The notes below the pieces were generated by a model. It saw only the letters and a program-made list of their open reading frames with translations, had not been told where the DNA came from and made no database searches. Made by a program: the position numbers and the translations under genes. From assembly GCF_026559675.1 (NCBI RefSeq), contig NZ_CP092891.1:2046001-2110000 (forward strand): 64,000 nt of DNA. The letters run 5' to 3'. Below, one piece after another: positions 57,189-64,000 of the stretch; the stretch's first letter is position 1; each line of letters starts with the position of its first letter. This DNA is from Microbacterium oxydans (GTDB lineage Bacteria; Actinomycetota; Actinomycetes; Actinomycetales; Microbacteriaceae).

Positions 57189-57962
57189 TCAGGCCTCGCT
57201 CATGGCCTGCTTGACCTGCTGGCCCTTCGCGGCGTAGTACGCGGCGCGAGCGGCATCCTTGCGAGCCTGCTCGGCGTAGCCGAACTCGAGCGTCTCCTGG
57301 TCGACCTCGTAGTTGGGGACGTCGTCCGTGCCGTTGTACTTCTCGATGTAGGCGTCGAGCTCGGGGCCCGAGGTCCACGACGTGATGAGGCAGTAGCGCG
57401 GCTCGGTGCCGTTGTGCGTGGCGGCGTGCCACAGGCGCTGGGTGTCGACGATGAGCTGCGCGCCGGCCGGAAGGGCGATGCGGTACTCGATGCTCGGGTC
57501 GGTGCGGTTCTCGCGCAGGACGAAGTAGCTGTCCTTGTCATCCGTCAGGTTGAAGAAGCCGCGGACCACCCAGCCGGTGCCGTCCGGGTTCAGGCGGTTG
57601 TTGTCGTCCTGGTGGAGGTTGTAGAGGCAGTCGCCGTACGGGGTCGGCTGCAGCTCGATCACGCGGCAGCGGCCGACGTTGGCACCCGGCTCCTGCGCGC
57701 GACGCGTCAGGTTCGGGGCCTTCTCGGTCTGCGAGTCGATCCAGACGCCGTCCTTGTCGGTGCGCGGCGGCTTGTGGTTCCAGAAGCCGTTGCACTCGAT
57801 GTCGCCGAAGGCGCTGGCGAGCGGAGCGAAACGGGTGTCACCCGAAGACTTCCAGTCGTTGTACTCGATGTCGAGCCATTCCTTGGGGTCGAGCTCCTGG
57901 TTGTAGCTGTCGAGGACGACGAATCCCTTTTCCTCGAGGGCAGCGGACTTGATGTAACCCAT
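57189..57962 (-). CDS. Putative 2-oxoglutarate/Fe(II)-dependent oxygenase
   Basis: 257 residues, not assigned to a named enzyme. The sequence fits the jelly-roll oxygenase pattern: HxD in LYNLHQDDNN (about residues 116-118), a distal histidine in RLWHAATHNG about 60 residues later, and an arginine in EPRYCLITSW for the co-substrate carboxylate. Start ATG 57962; AAGGA lies 13 nt upstream, which is too far, with an out-of-frame ATG between, so initiation may be unusual. A DtxR-like iron box lies 53 bp upstream. Alternative: a phytanoyl-CoA hydroxylase-like protein of other function. Confidence 0.5.
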   Translation of the reverse strand: MGYIKSAALEEKGFVVLDSYNQELDPKEWLDIEYNDWKSSGDTRFAPLASAFGDIECNGFWNHKPPRTDKDGVWIDSQTEKAPNLTRRAQEPGANVGRCRVIELQPTPYGDCLYNLHQDDNNRLNPDGTGWVVRGFFNLTDDKDSYFVLRENRTDPSIEYRIALPAGAQLIVDTQRLWHAATHNGTEPRYCLITSWTSGPELDAYIEKYNGTDDVPNYEVDQETLEFGYAEQARKDAARAAYYAAKGQQVKQAMSEA

Positions 57963-58014
57963 GATCGAGTCATGTTCCTTTCATCGGGGGCCAGCACGTT
58001 TTAACAGGCCCTGA

Positions 58015-58033
58015 TAAGGCAAGCCTAACAGCG
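58015..58033. promoter_or_regulatory. DtxR/IdeR-like iron box
   Basis: TAAGGCAAGCCTAACAGCG, about 14 of 19 matches to the DtxR/IdeR consensus TWAGGTWAGSCTWACCTWA. It overlaps the promoter region of the divergent oxygenase gene and lies about 40 bp upstream of the -10 of the next plus-strand gene. Confidence 0.5.
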
Positions 58034-58138
58034 AAGCCCGCGAGCCCTCCGGAGGTCGGCCGTGCATAACCGAATAGACTGGACCGGGCGCCAGGCGAAC
58101 CCTCGGCACCCGTCGCTACGGGAGGACGAGACACCAGG

Positions 58139-60142
58139 ATGAGCACCGCGACCAACGTCGAGGCGACAGCAGTCAACACGATCGAGTGGCTCGCGGCGGG
58201 GACCACCACCATCGTCGTCCCCGTGTATCAGCGGCAGTACCGGTGGGACATCGGCGGCTGCGAACGCCTCCTCTCCGACATCCGCGCCGTCGCCCGCGAG
58301 GACGAGGCGCACCGGCACTTCATCGGGTCGATCCTCTCCGCCGAGGACGGCGTGTCGAACGATGCCGACCTGATCCTCATCGACGGCCAGCAGCGCATCA
58401 CGACGCTGATGCTCCTCGTCGCCGCCCTGCATCACGCCGTCCGTGACACCGATCCCTCCCTGGCCGCGGCTCTCGAGCGGGTCCTCGTGCGCTCGGATGA
58501 CCCCGGTCGCACCAAGCTGCGTCCGCACGATGCGTGGGCCGACCTGTACGAGTCCGTCGTGCTCGACCGACGCGACGACGCCGACCGCGAGTCGCGCTTC
58601 GACGACAACTACGCGTTCTTCCGCAGTCAGATCCACGTCGACGAGGTCCCGCTCATCTGGCGGGGGCTGCAGAAGCTCGAGCACGTGTCGATCACCCTCG
58701 GCGCCCAGGCGAACGCGCAGCAGATCTTCGAGAGCCTGAACTCGACCGGTGAGCCGCTGCGCGACCACGAGCTCATCCACAACTACATCCTGATGGGCCT
58801 GAGCCACGCGGAGCAGGTCGACGTGGAGGCGCGCTTCTGGGTACCCATCGAGCGCCACACCGGTGAGGCGATCGGTGCCTTCTGGCGGCACTACCTCGTC
58901 CGCGTCACCGGCCGCGAGGTGGCGGCGAACGGCGAGCACGGCGTCTACAGCGCGTTCCGGCAGTCGTTCCCGCGCGTCGACGTCGCGCACCTGCAGGCGG
59001 ACGCGGAGGAGTGGCGGCACTTCGCCGAGATCTACGGCATCCTCCTCGACCCGTCGAAGGAGAGAGATCCGGAGATCGCACGACAGCTGCGCCATGTGAA
59101 CACCTTCGGCCGCTCGTCGTACCCGCTCGTCATGAGCGCCTACAGCGATCACGTCCGCGGTGTCATCGATCGCTCCGAGCTCATCGAGACCCTGGAGTGG
59201 CTCCAGGCGCTGTACCTCCGCCGCGCCCTGGTGAACCTGCCGGCCGAACGCCTCGTCGCCCGCCTCTGCCGAGCACGCCGCGACGGCCGTGACGCGCTCG
59301 CCCGCGCCTTCGCGCGCATCACTCCGTCCGACGAGCGCGTGAGCGCGGTACTGAAGTACAGCGAGCTCCCCCACCCCGCCTACGTGCTCGGTCGCCTCGA
59401 GGGCGTGGACGACCTCGACGCGTTCGACATCGAGCACATCGTCCCGACCGTCCCCGGCGACACCTGGTCGGGCGACGGCGAGCGAGCGTGGATCGAGTAC
59501 TCCGAAGACGAGCAGAACAGCCACCGGGCACTCGCCCCGACCCTCGGCAACCTGACCCTGCTGGAGCAGCCCCTGACCGAGCGGGTGTTCGGCGCGTCGT
59601 TCCCCGCGAAGCGCGCCGAGGCGTATGCGCGCAGCTCCGTGCCGGCGACGCGGGAGCTCGCCGAGGTCGGTGTGTGGAACACGGCGGCGATCACACGGCG
59701 CACGGTCGCGCTGACGTCCGATCTGATCCGGATCTGGGCCCGACCCGCGCTGCCCGAGATCGACGACGACGGCCTCACGCCCATCCTCGATGCGGTGCGG
59801 CGCCGTGGCTGGCCGACGGGGTGGGAGCGCGAGTTCGACTACGTCGAGTACCGCGGTGAGCGCTGGGAGGTCCCCGACGTGAAGTACCTGTTCAACCGGG
59901 TCTTCCGTCGAGCCTGGACCGACACGAGGGACGCCGCGCTGGCCTACTGCGCCGCCCACGGCGGTCCGATCTACCAGGACATGGCCTGGAAGGGACAATG
60001 GGATGAGCTCGACGAAGACCACTTCCTCTACATGGGCTGGGACTCCAACTACATGATGACCGCTGTGCAGGGTGTGCTCGAGGAGTCGGGCATCGCCTCG
60101 GAGGTCTTCGTCAAGTACTCCTACATCGGAAATGTGATGTGA
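58139..60142 (+). CDS. DUF262 and DUF1524 (GmrSD-like) nuclease, possible defence protein
   Basis: 667 residues. The N-terminal DUF262 (ParB/Srx-like) has VPVYQRQYRW at 27-36 and the DGQQR motif at 82-86. The C-terminal DUF1524 HNH domain has DIEHIVPT with H433, then GNLTLLEQPLTERVF and the following K-rich helix. In GmrSD and BrxU, this pair recognises and cuts modified DNA using NTP hydrolysis, as a type IV restriction system. No other defence gene is near, so it may act alone. TAGACT at 58075-58080 is a probable -10. Confidence 0.78.
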   Translation: MSTATNVEATAVNTIEWLAAGTTTIVVPVYQRQYRWDIGGCERLLSDIRAVAREDEAHRHFIGSILSAEDGVSNDADLILIDGQQRITTLMLLVAALHHAVRDTDPSLAAALERVLVRSDDPGRTKLRPHDAWADLYESVVLDRRDDADRESRFDDNYAFFRSQIHVDEVPLIWRGLQKLEHVSITLGAQANAQQIFESLNSTGEPLRDHELIHNYILMGLSHAEQVDVEARFWVPIERHTGEAIGAFWRHYLVRVTGREVAANGEHGVYSAFRQSFPRVDVAHLQADAEEWRHFAEIYGILLDPSKERDPEIARQLRHVNTFGRSSYPLVMSAYSDHVRGVIDRSELIETLEWLQALYLRRALVNLPAERLVARLCRARRDGRDALARAFARITPSDERVSAVLKYSELPHPAYVLGRLEGVDDLDAFDIEHIVPTVPGDTWSGDGERAWIEYSEDEQNSHRALAPTLGNLTLLEQPLTERVFGASFPAKRAEAYARSSVPATRELAEVGVWNTAAITRRTVALTSDLIRIWARPALPEIDDDGLTPILDAVRRRGWPTGWEREFDYVEYRGERWEVPDVKYLFNRVFRRAWTDTRDAALAYCAAHGGPIYQDMAWKGQWDELDEDHFLYMGWDSNYMMTAVQGVLEESGIASEVFVKYSYIGNVM

Positions 60143-61392
60143 ACATGAGCACCGTCATCCGTCAGCTGCTGGACCTCACCGTCGAGGAGCACACGCTCAC
60201 CGTCCCCCTGGTCTGGGGAGACCCCACCGACCACCGCACGATCGACATCTTCGCGCGCGTCGTCTCCCGGGAAGGCGGTGAGAACCTCCCCTACCTGGTG
60301 TTCCTGCAGGGCGGGCCTGGCCACGAGGCCCCGCGCCCGTTCCACTCGTCGACCTCGCCGGCCTGGCTCGACGAGGCGCTCGCCCACCACCGTCTGGTCC
60401 TCCTCGATCAGCGCGGCACGGGGCTCTCCACCCCGGTCGGCGACCACGATCTCGAGCGCGGCGCCGCCGCTGTCGCCGAACACCTCACCCACCTCCGCGC
60501 GGATGCGATCGTGCGGGACTGCGAGGCGATGCGCGAGCACCTCGGCGCCACCACCTGGAGCGTGCTGGGGCAGTCGTTCGGCGGCTTCACCACGCTGGCG
60601 TACCTCTCGACGGATGCCGCTTCCCTCGACGACGTGTTCATCACCGGCGGTCTCAGTGCCGTCGGACGACACCCCGACGACGTCTATGCGCTCTGCTACG
60701 ACAAGATGCGCACGGCCTCGGAGCGCTACTACCGCCGCTTCCCGGAGCACCGCGATGCCATGCGCCGCCTCGTCGACGCGGCCGACGCCGGCGACATCGT
60801 CCTCCCCGACGGCGAGGTCGTCTCCCGGTCGCGGCTGCGGTCGATGGGCTCCGCGCTCGGCACCGATGACGGCTGGCAGACGGTCTGGTCGCTGCTGGAG
60901 CGGGATCCCTCCTCCAACGCGTTCCGGTACGACCTGATGCATGCGATGCCGTACGACGGCCGCAACCCTCTCTACTTCGCATTCCACGAGTCCAGCTACG
61001 CCGACGGGCACGCCACCCGCTGGTCCGCCGAGCGCACCGAGCCCGCCGACTTCCGCGAGGATCCCACGCTCTTCACGGGCGAGCACGTGCGCCGCGACTG
61101 GGCGGAGACGGTGCCGGCCTTCCAGCCGTGGCGCGAGGTCGCCCTCGAGCTCGCGGAGTTCGAGTGGCCGAGCATCTACGACGCCGGAGCGATCGCCGCC
61201 TCCGAGGCCACCGGAGCCGCCGCGGTCTACGTCGACGACGTGTACGTGCCCATGGAGTTCTCCCTCGAGACCGCGCGCCTGCTGCCCGGCGTGAAGCTCT
61301 GGGTGACGAGCGAGCACGAGCACAACGGACTGCGCAGCGGACCGGTGCTCTCGCGTCTGATCGACCTCGCCCAGGGCCGCCGCGTCCGCTGA
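60139..61392 (+). CDS. pip: Proline iminopeptidase-family alpha/beta hydrolase
   Basis: 417-residue S33 hydrolase. The nucleophile serine is in SVLGQSFGGFTTL, the oxyanion HGGPG-like segment reads FLQGGPGHEAPRPF, LLDQRGTG follows, and the histidine is in SEHEHNGLRSG. It removes N-terminal proline from peptides or acts as an esterase. GTG 60139 overlaps the upstream stop by 4 nt and has GGAAA 6 nt upstream; ATG 60145 is the alternative. Confidence 0.85.
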   Translation: MNMSTVIRQLLDLTVEEHTLTVPLVWGDPTDHRTIDIFARVVSREGGENLPYLVFLQGGPGHEAPRPFHSSTSPAWLDEALAHHRLVLLDQRGTGLSTPVGDHDLERGAAAVAEHLTHLRADAIVRDCEAMREHLGATTWSVLGQSFGGFTTLAYLSTDAASLDDVFITGGLSAVGRHPDDVYALCYDKMRTASERYYRRFPEHRDAMRRLVDAADAGDIVLPDGEVVSRSRLRSMGSALGTDDGWQTVWSLLERDPSSNAFRYDLMHAMPYDGRNPLYFAFHESSYADGHATRWSAERTEPADFREDPTLFTGEHVRRDWAETVPAFQPWREVALELAEFEWPSIYDAGAIAASEATGAAAVYVDDVYVPMEFSLETARLLPGVKLWVTSEHEHNGLRSGPVLSRLIDLAQGRRVR

Positions 61393-61434
61393 CGTCTCCT
61401 CCCGTGGGAGGATGCCGACGCGAGACCCACCGCC

Positions 61435-61440
61435 TACCCT
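61435..61440 (+). promoter_or_regulatory. -10 box of the 93-residue membrane protein (leaderless)
   Basis: TACCCT followed by 7 nt and the ATG at 61448. Confidence 0.5.
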
Positions 61441-61447
61441 GGAGAAC

Positions 61448-61729
61448 ATGGACGAGGGGCTGGGCGTGATCGTGTCGGTCGGCGTGCTCCTGCTCCTGGC
61501 CGCCGCGGTGATCCTGCTGATCGCGTTCGGGTTCTCGAGAATGCCGATCGAGAAGAAGTACGAGAGTGGCGGCGGCGGCCTCGGCGGCGCGTTCGAGGCC
61601 GTCTGGTCGCCGACAGCGCACGAGGCCGGGATCGAACGCGACCGACAGACGCAGCGGACCGCCCCGGCGCCGTCTCCCGGCGATCCGCCCGACACGATCG
61701 ATGACGGTCGCATCAGGCTCGACGTCTGA
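61448..61729 (+). CDS. Small single-helix membrane protein
   Basis: 93 residues: one membrane helix (about 6-29), then a Gly/Ser stretch (YESGGGGLGGAFEAVWSP) and an acidic tail (DDGRIRLDV). No recognised family. ATG 61448 is 7 nt after TACCCT. Function unknown. Confidence 0.55.
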   Translation: MDEGLGVIVSVGVLLLLAAAVILLIAFGFSRMPIEKKYESGGGGLGGAFEAVWSPTAHEAGIERDRQTQRTAPAPSPGDPPDTIDDGRIRLDV

Positions 61730-61748
61730 GCGCACGGTCGGACGACAT

Positions 61749-61788
61749 GAAGAAGGCCCCACGCTCCGAGGAGCATGGGGCCTTCTTC
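61749..61788. terminator. Bidirectional terminator
   Basis: 18-bp stem (GAAGAAGGCCCCACGCTC, one mismatch) with a 4-nt loop, between the small membrane gene and rpmE2. Confidence 0.78.
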
Positions 61789-61798
61789 GTGGCAGTCG

Positions 61799-62056
61799 TT
61801 ACTTGGACGAGCCGCCGAAGCCCTTGAAGCGCTGGTTGAACTTCTCGACGCGACCGGCCGAGTCCATGATGCGCTGCTTGCCCGTGTAGAACGGGTGCGA
61901 TGCCGAGGAGATCTCGACGTCGATCACCGGGTACTCCACGCCGTCCAGCTCGATGGTCTTGTCGCTGGAGACGGTCGAACGGGTGAGAAACGTCTCTCCC
62001 GAGCCGAGGTCGCGGAACACGACTGCCTTGTACTCGGGGTGAATGTCAGTCTTCAT
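61799..62056 (-). CDS. rpmE2: Ribosomal protein L31, type B (zinc-free)
   Basis: 85 residues with the L31 signature [24 protein letters not shown] and FNQRF. The zinc-binding cysteines of the housekeeping L31 are absent, so this is the C- paralogue that replaces L31 when zinc is short. A leader of about 70 nt precedes the ATG (promoter about 62131-62159). I see no clear Zur box. Confidence 0.93.
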   Translation of the reverse strand: MKTDIHPEYKAVVFRDLGSGETFLTRSTVSSDKTIELDGVEYPVIDVEISSASHPFYTGKQRIMDSAGRVEKFNQRFKGFGGSSK

Positions 62057-62074
62057 GGGATTCCTTAGTTGCTG

Positions 62075-62122
62075 CCCTGGATTGTGCCAGGGACGAGGGA
62101 AGTCTGCGGTGCAGAGAGCACC
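62075..62122 (-). promoter_or_regulatory. Two hairpins in the rpmE2 leader
   Basis: CCCTGG-n6-CCAGGG at 62075-62092 and GGTGC-n5-GCACC at 62108-62122, both in the untranslated leader. They may regulate translation of L31, but no family is recognised. Confidence 0.35.
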
Positions 62123-62130
62123 AAGGGTCG

Positions 62131-62159
62131 ATTCTATCAGTAGTTCAGCGAGCGCAGAA
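62131..62159 (-). promoter_or_regulatory. Promoter of rpmE2
   Basis: TAGAAT at 62131-62136 with TTCTGC 17 bp upstream (62154-62159). The -35 is weak. Confidence 0.5.
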
Positions 62160-62166
62160 ACCTGGT

Positions 62167-62952
62167 TCAGGCGGCCGCGCGGGCGGCGTAGCGGCCGCCT
62201 GCGCTGCTGAGCACGATCGGCATCCCGAACGCCTCGGTCAGCGCCTCCGCCGTGAGGGTCTCCGCGATCGGGCCCGCGGCGACGACCCGGCCCTCACGGA
62301 GCAGCATCACGTGGGTGAATCCGACCGGGATCTCCTCGACGTGGTGCGTGACCATCAGCATGGCCGGCGTCGTGGGCGAGGATGCGTAGCCGCTCAGGAG
62401 TGCGAGCAGCTCTTCCCGGGAGCCGAGGTCGAGCGAAGCCGTGGGCTCGTCGAGCAGCAGCAGCTCCGGGTCGGTCATCACGGCACGGGCGATCTGCACG
62501 CGCTTCTGCTCGCCGTCGCTGAGCGTGCCGAACGTGCGGTCGGCCAGGTGGTCCAGGCGCCAGTCGCCGAGCACTCGAAGGGCGCGACGCTCGTCGATGT
62601 CCTCGTAGTTCTCGTTCCAGCGGCCGAGCACGGAGTACGCCGCGGTGAGCACCGTGTTGAGGACCGTCTCGTCGCGCGGGACGCGCTTGGCCATGGCCGA
62701 CGACGCGAAGCCGATACGCGGCCGGACCTCGAACACGTCGGTCCGCCCCAGGGTCTCCCCCAGCACGGTGACCGTGCCCGAGGTGGGGTGCATGAGGGTG
62801 TCGGCCAGCTGCAGCAGCGTGGTCTTGCCCGCACCGTTCGGGCCGAGGATCACCCATCGCTGATCGTCGTCGACCTCCCAGGTCACGTGATCGATGATGT
62901 TGCGCCCCTCACGGCGCACGACGACGTCGGTGAATTCCAGAGCGCTCGGCAT
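62167..62952 (-). CDS. ABC transporter ATP-binding protein
   Basis: 261-residue single ATPase domain. Walker [11 protein letters not shown] at about residue 38, signature [15 protein letters not shown], Walker [13 protein letters not shown], and H-loop MVTHHVEEI. Resembles YlmA/ModF-type ATPases with no membrane partner adjacent, so the role is unclear. ATG 62952 lies 6 nt after TAGGCT, so leaderless. Confidence 0.82.
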   Translation of the reverse strand: MPSALEFTDVVVRREGRNIIDHVTWEVDDDQRWVILGPNGAGKTTLLQLADTLMHPTSGTVTVLGETLGRTDVFEVRPRIGFASSAMAKRVPRDETVLNTVLTAAYSVLGRWNENYEDIDERRALRVLGDWRLDHLADRTFGTLSDGEQKRVQIARAVMTDPELLLLDEPTASLDLGSREELLALLSGYASSPTTPAMLMVTHHVEEIPVGFTHVMLLREGRVVAAGPIAETLTAEALTEAFGMPIVLSSAGGRYAARAAA

Positions 62953-62958
62953 GGCTCC

Positions 62959-62964
62959 AGCCTA
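62959..62964 (-). promoter_or_regulatory. -10 box of the ABC ATPase gene (leaderless)
   Basis: TAGGCT on the minus strand, 6 nt before the ATG at 62952. Confidence 0.5.
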
Positions 62965-62969
62965 TCGGC

Positions 62970-64000
62970 TCAGGCGGTCAGCTCCGCGTAGAGCGCGCGC
63001 GTCGTCTCGGCGATCGCCGCCCAGCTGAAGTCGTCGCGCGCACGTTCCCGACCGGCCTCCCCGTACGCACGCGCCCGCTCGGGATCCATCGCCACCTCGG
63101 TGAGCACCGCGGCCAGATCGGCCACGTAGCGCTCCGGATCGACGGGCGTGCCGGTGCCGTCCTGCAGTTGCTCGATCGGCACGAGCCGCCCGGTGACACC
63201 GTCGGCGACGACCTCGGGGATCCCGCCGGTCGCGGTTCCCACGACGGCGGCGCCGCAGGCCATCGCCTCGAGGTTGACGATCCCCAGCGGCTCGTACACC
63301 GACGGGCACACGAACGTCGTCGCCGCGGTGAGGATCGCCGACAGCTCGTCGCGCGGGAGCATCCGCTCGATCCAGATGACGCCGTCGCGGCTCTCCTGCA
63401 GCAGTCGGACCCCTTCCTGCACCTCCGCCATGATCTCCGGAGTGTCCGGCGCCCCCGCGCACAGCATGAGCTGCACCTCGGGCGGCAGGAGACGGGCGGC
63501 CTGGAGCAGATACGGCAGCCCCTTCTGCCTCGTGATGCGGCCCACGAACACGACCGACGGCCGGGTGGGGTCCATCCCGATCGACTGCAGGAACGCCGCA
63601 TCCTGCACGGGACGCCACCGCTCGACGTCGATGCCGTTGTGGATCACGCGCACCTTCGCGGGGTCGACCTGGGGGTAGCTGCGCAGGATGTCCGCGCGCA
63701 TCCCCGCACTCACGGCGATCACCGCGGCGGCGTTCTCGTAGGCGAGTCGCTCGATGCCGCTGGAGATCGCGTACCCGCCGCCGAGCTGCTCGGCCTTCCA
63801 GGGGCGCAGCGGCTCGAGGCTGTGCGCGGTCAGCACATGCGGGATCCCGTGCAGCTGCGCGGCGAGATGCCCGGCGAAGTTCGCGTACCAGGTGTGGCTG
63901 TGCACGAGATCGGCATCCGAGATCGCCGAGACGATCTCCAGATCGGTGCCGAGGGTCTGCAGCGCAGCGTTCGCGCCGGCGAGTTCCGAGGGCGTCCGGT
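62970..64000 (-). CDS. glgA: Glycogen synthase, actinobacterial type, 5' end cut by window
   Basis: At least 343 residues of a GT4-type glycogen synthase (GlgA). VHSHTWYANFAGHLAAQL, the substrate-binding HVLTAHSLEPLRPWK, RVIHNGIDVERW, FVGRITRQKG and the EPLGIVNLEAMACG sugar-nucleotide site are in order. Transfers glucosyl units from ADP- or UDP-glucose. The N-terminus lies beyond 64000. The C-terminus at 62970 is complete. Confidence 0.85.
   Translation of the reverse strand, partial: RTPSELAGANAALQTLGTDLEIVSAISDADLVHSHTWYANFAGHLAAQLHGIPHVLTAHSLEPLRPWKAEQLGGGYAISSGIERLAYENAAAVIAVSAGMRADILRSYPQVDPAKVRVIHNGIDVERWRPVQDAAFLQSIGMDPTRPSVVFVGRITRQKGLPYLLQAARLLPPEVQLMLCAGAPDTPEIMAEVQEGVRLLQESRDGVIWIERMLPRDELSAILTAATTFVCPSVYEPLGIVNLEAMACGAAVVGTATGGIPEVVADGVTGRLVPIEQLQDGTGTPVDPERYVADLAAVLTEVAMDPERARAYGEAGRERARDDFSWAAIAETTRALYAELTA

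Noticed and set aside
62057..62166. Zur box expected before rpmE2
   Set aside because: No TGAAAAnnnTTTTCA-like palindrome is visible; only the promoter and hairpins.

Overview
The window is chromosomal DNA of a high-GC actinobacterium, most likely a Microbacteriaceae member close to Microbacterium. The evidence is the strong G/C bias at third codon positions, the actinobacterial gene islands (parC-DUF7455-parE-sigA; pepA-lpd-sucB ... DUF4191-RDD-glnA1 ... glnE-glnA2; fasR-fabD-fabH-acpP-fabF-DUF3145), a lone homodimeric-type aceE, a polyphosphate glucokinase and an actinobacterial GlgA. I see no prophage, insertion sequence, CRISPR array or plasmid backbone; almost everything is housekeeping with small accessory insertions.

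Layout. 1-10.8 kb: truncated phosphodiesterase, convergent topoisomerase IV genes, a zinc-ribbon protein, two overlapping alanine-racemase-like genes, an ATP-grasp ligase, a CofE-like ligase and primary sigma factor sigA. 10.8-22.7 kb: PAC2 protein, leucyl aminopeptidase, lpd-sucB (E3/E2), a putative pseudokinase membrane protein where lipB-lipA usually sit, DUF4191, divergent rimK/rimB, RDD protein and glnA1 behind a GlnR box. 22.7-31.5 kb: lipoprotein, a broken 2'-5' RNA ligase gene, serine hydrolase, phosphatase, membrane proteins, a LuxR regulator, an AI-2E-type permease and a lipid kinase. 31.5-37.3 kb: glnE, glnA2, SPOR-like protein, ppgK and rnpB. 37.3-46.4 kb: PolA-like enzyme, zinc ribbon protein, YchJ, aldo/keto reductase, HTH regulator/SDR pair, ldh, an epimerase-like protein, three small membrane proteins and tRNA-Val. 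46.5-57 kb: aceE, then the fatty acid synthase II operon with its PucR-type regulator, a yczE/MocR pair and DUF3145. 57-64 kb: a putative iron-regulated 2OG-Fe(II) oxygenase, a DUF262/DUF1524 (GmrSD-like) endonuclease, proline iminopeptidase, zinc-free L31, an ABC ATPase and partial glgA.

The most unusual item is the overlapping alanine racemase pair at 5760-7516. The downstream protein keeps the PLP lysine and the barrel residues but has lost the C-domain tyrosine and Met-Asp motif. The upstream protein has lost the lysine and most of the barrel but keeps exactly those C-domain residues. Alanine racemase active sites form between two chains, so the pair looks like an obligate heterodimer with one composite active site.

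A second theme is gene starts. At least sixteen genes have a TANNNT-like -10 hexamer placed 6-7 nt before the start codon, which predicts leaderless mRNAs. Nitrogen control (GlnR box, GlnA1, GlnE, GlnA2), pyruvate oxidation (AceE, the E2 and Lpd) and fatty acid synthesis (Fas II with FasR) are the main recognisable functional groups.
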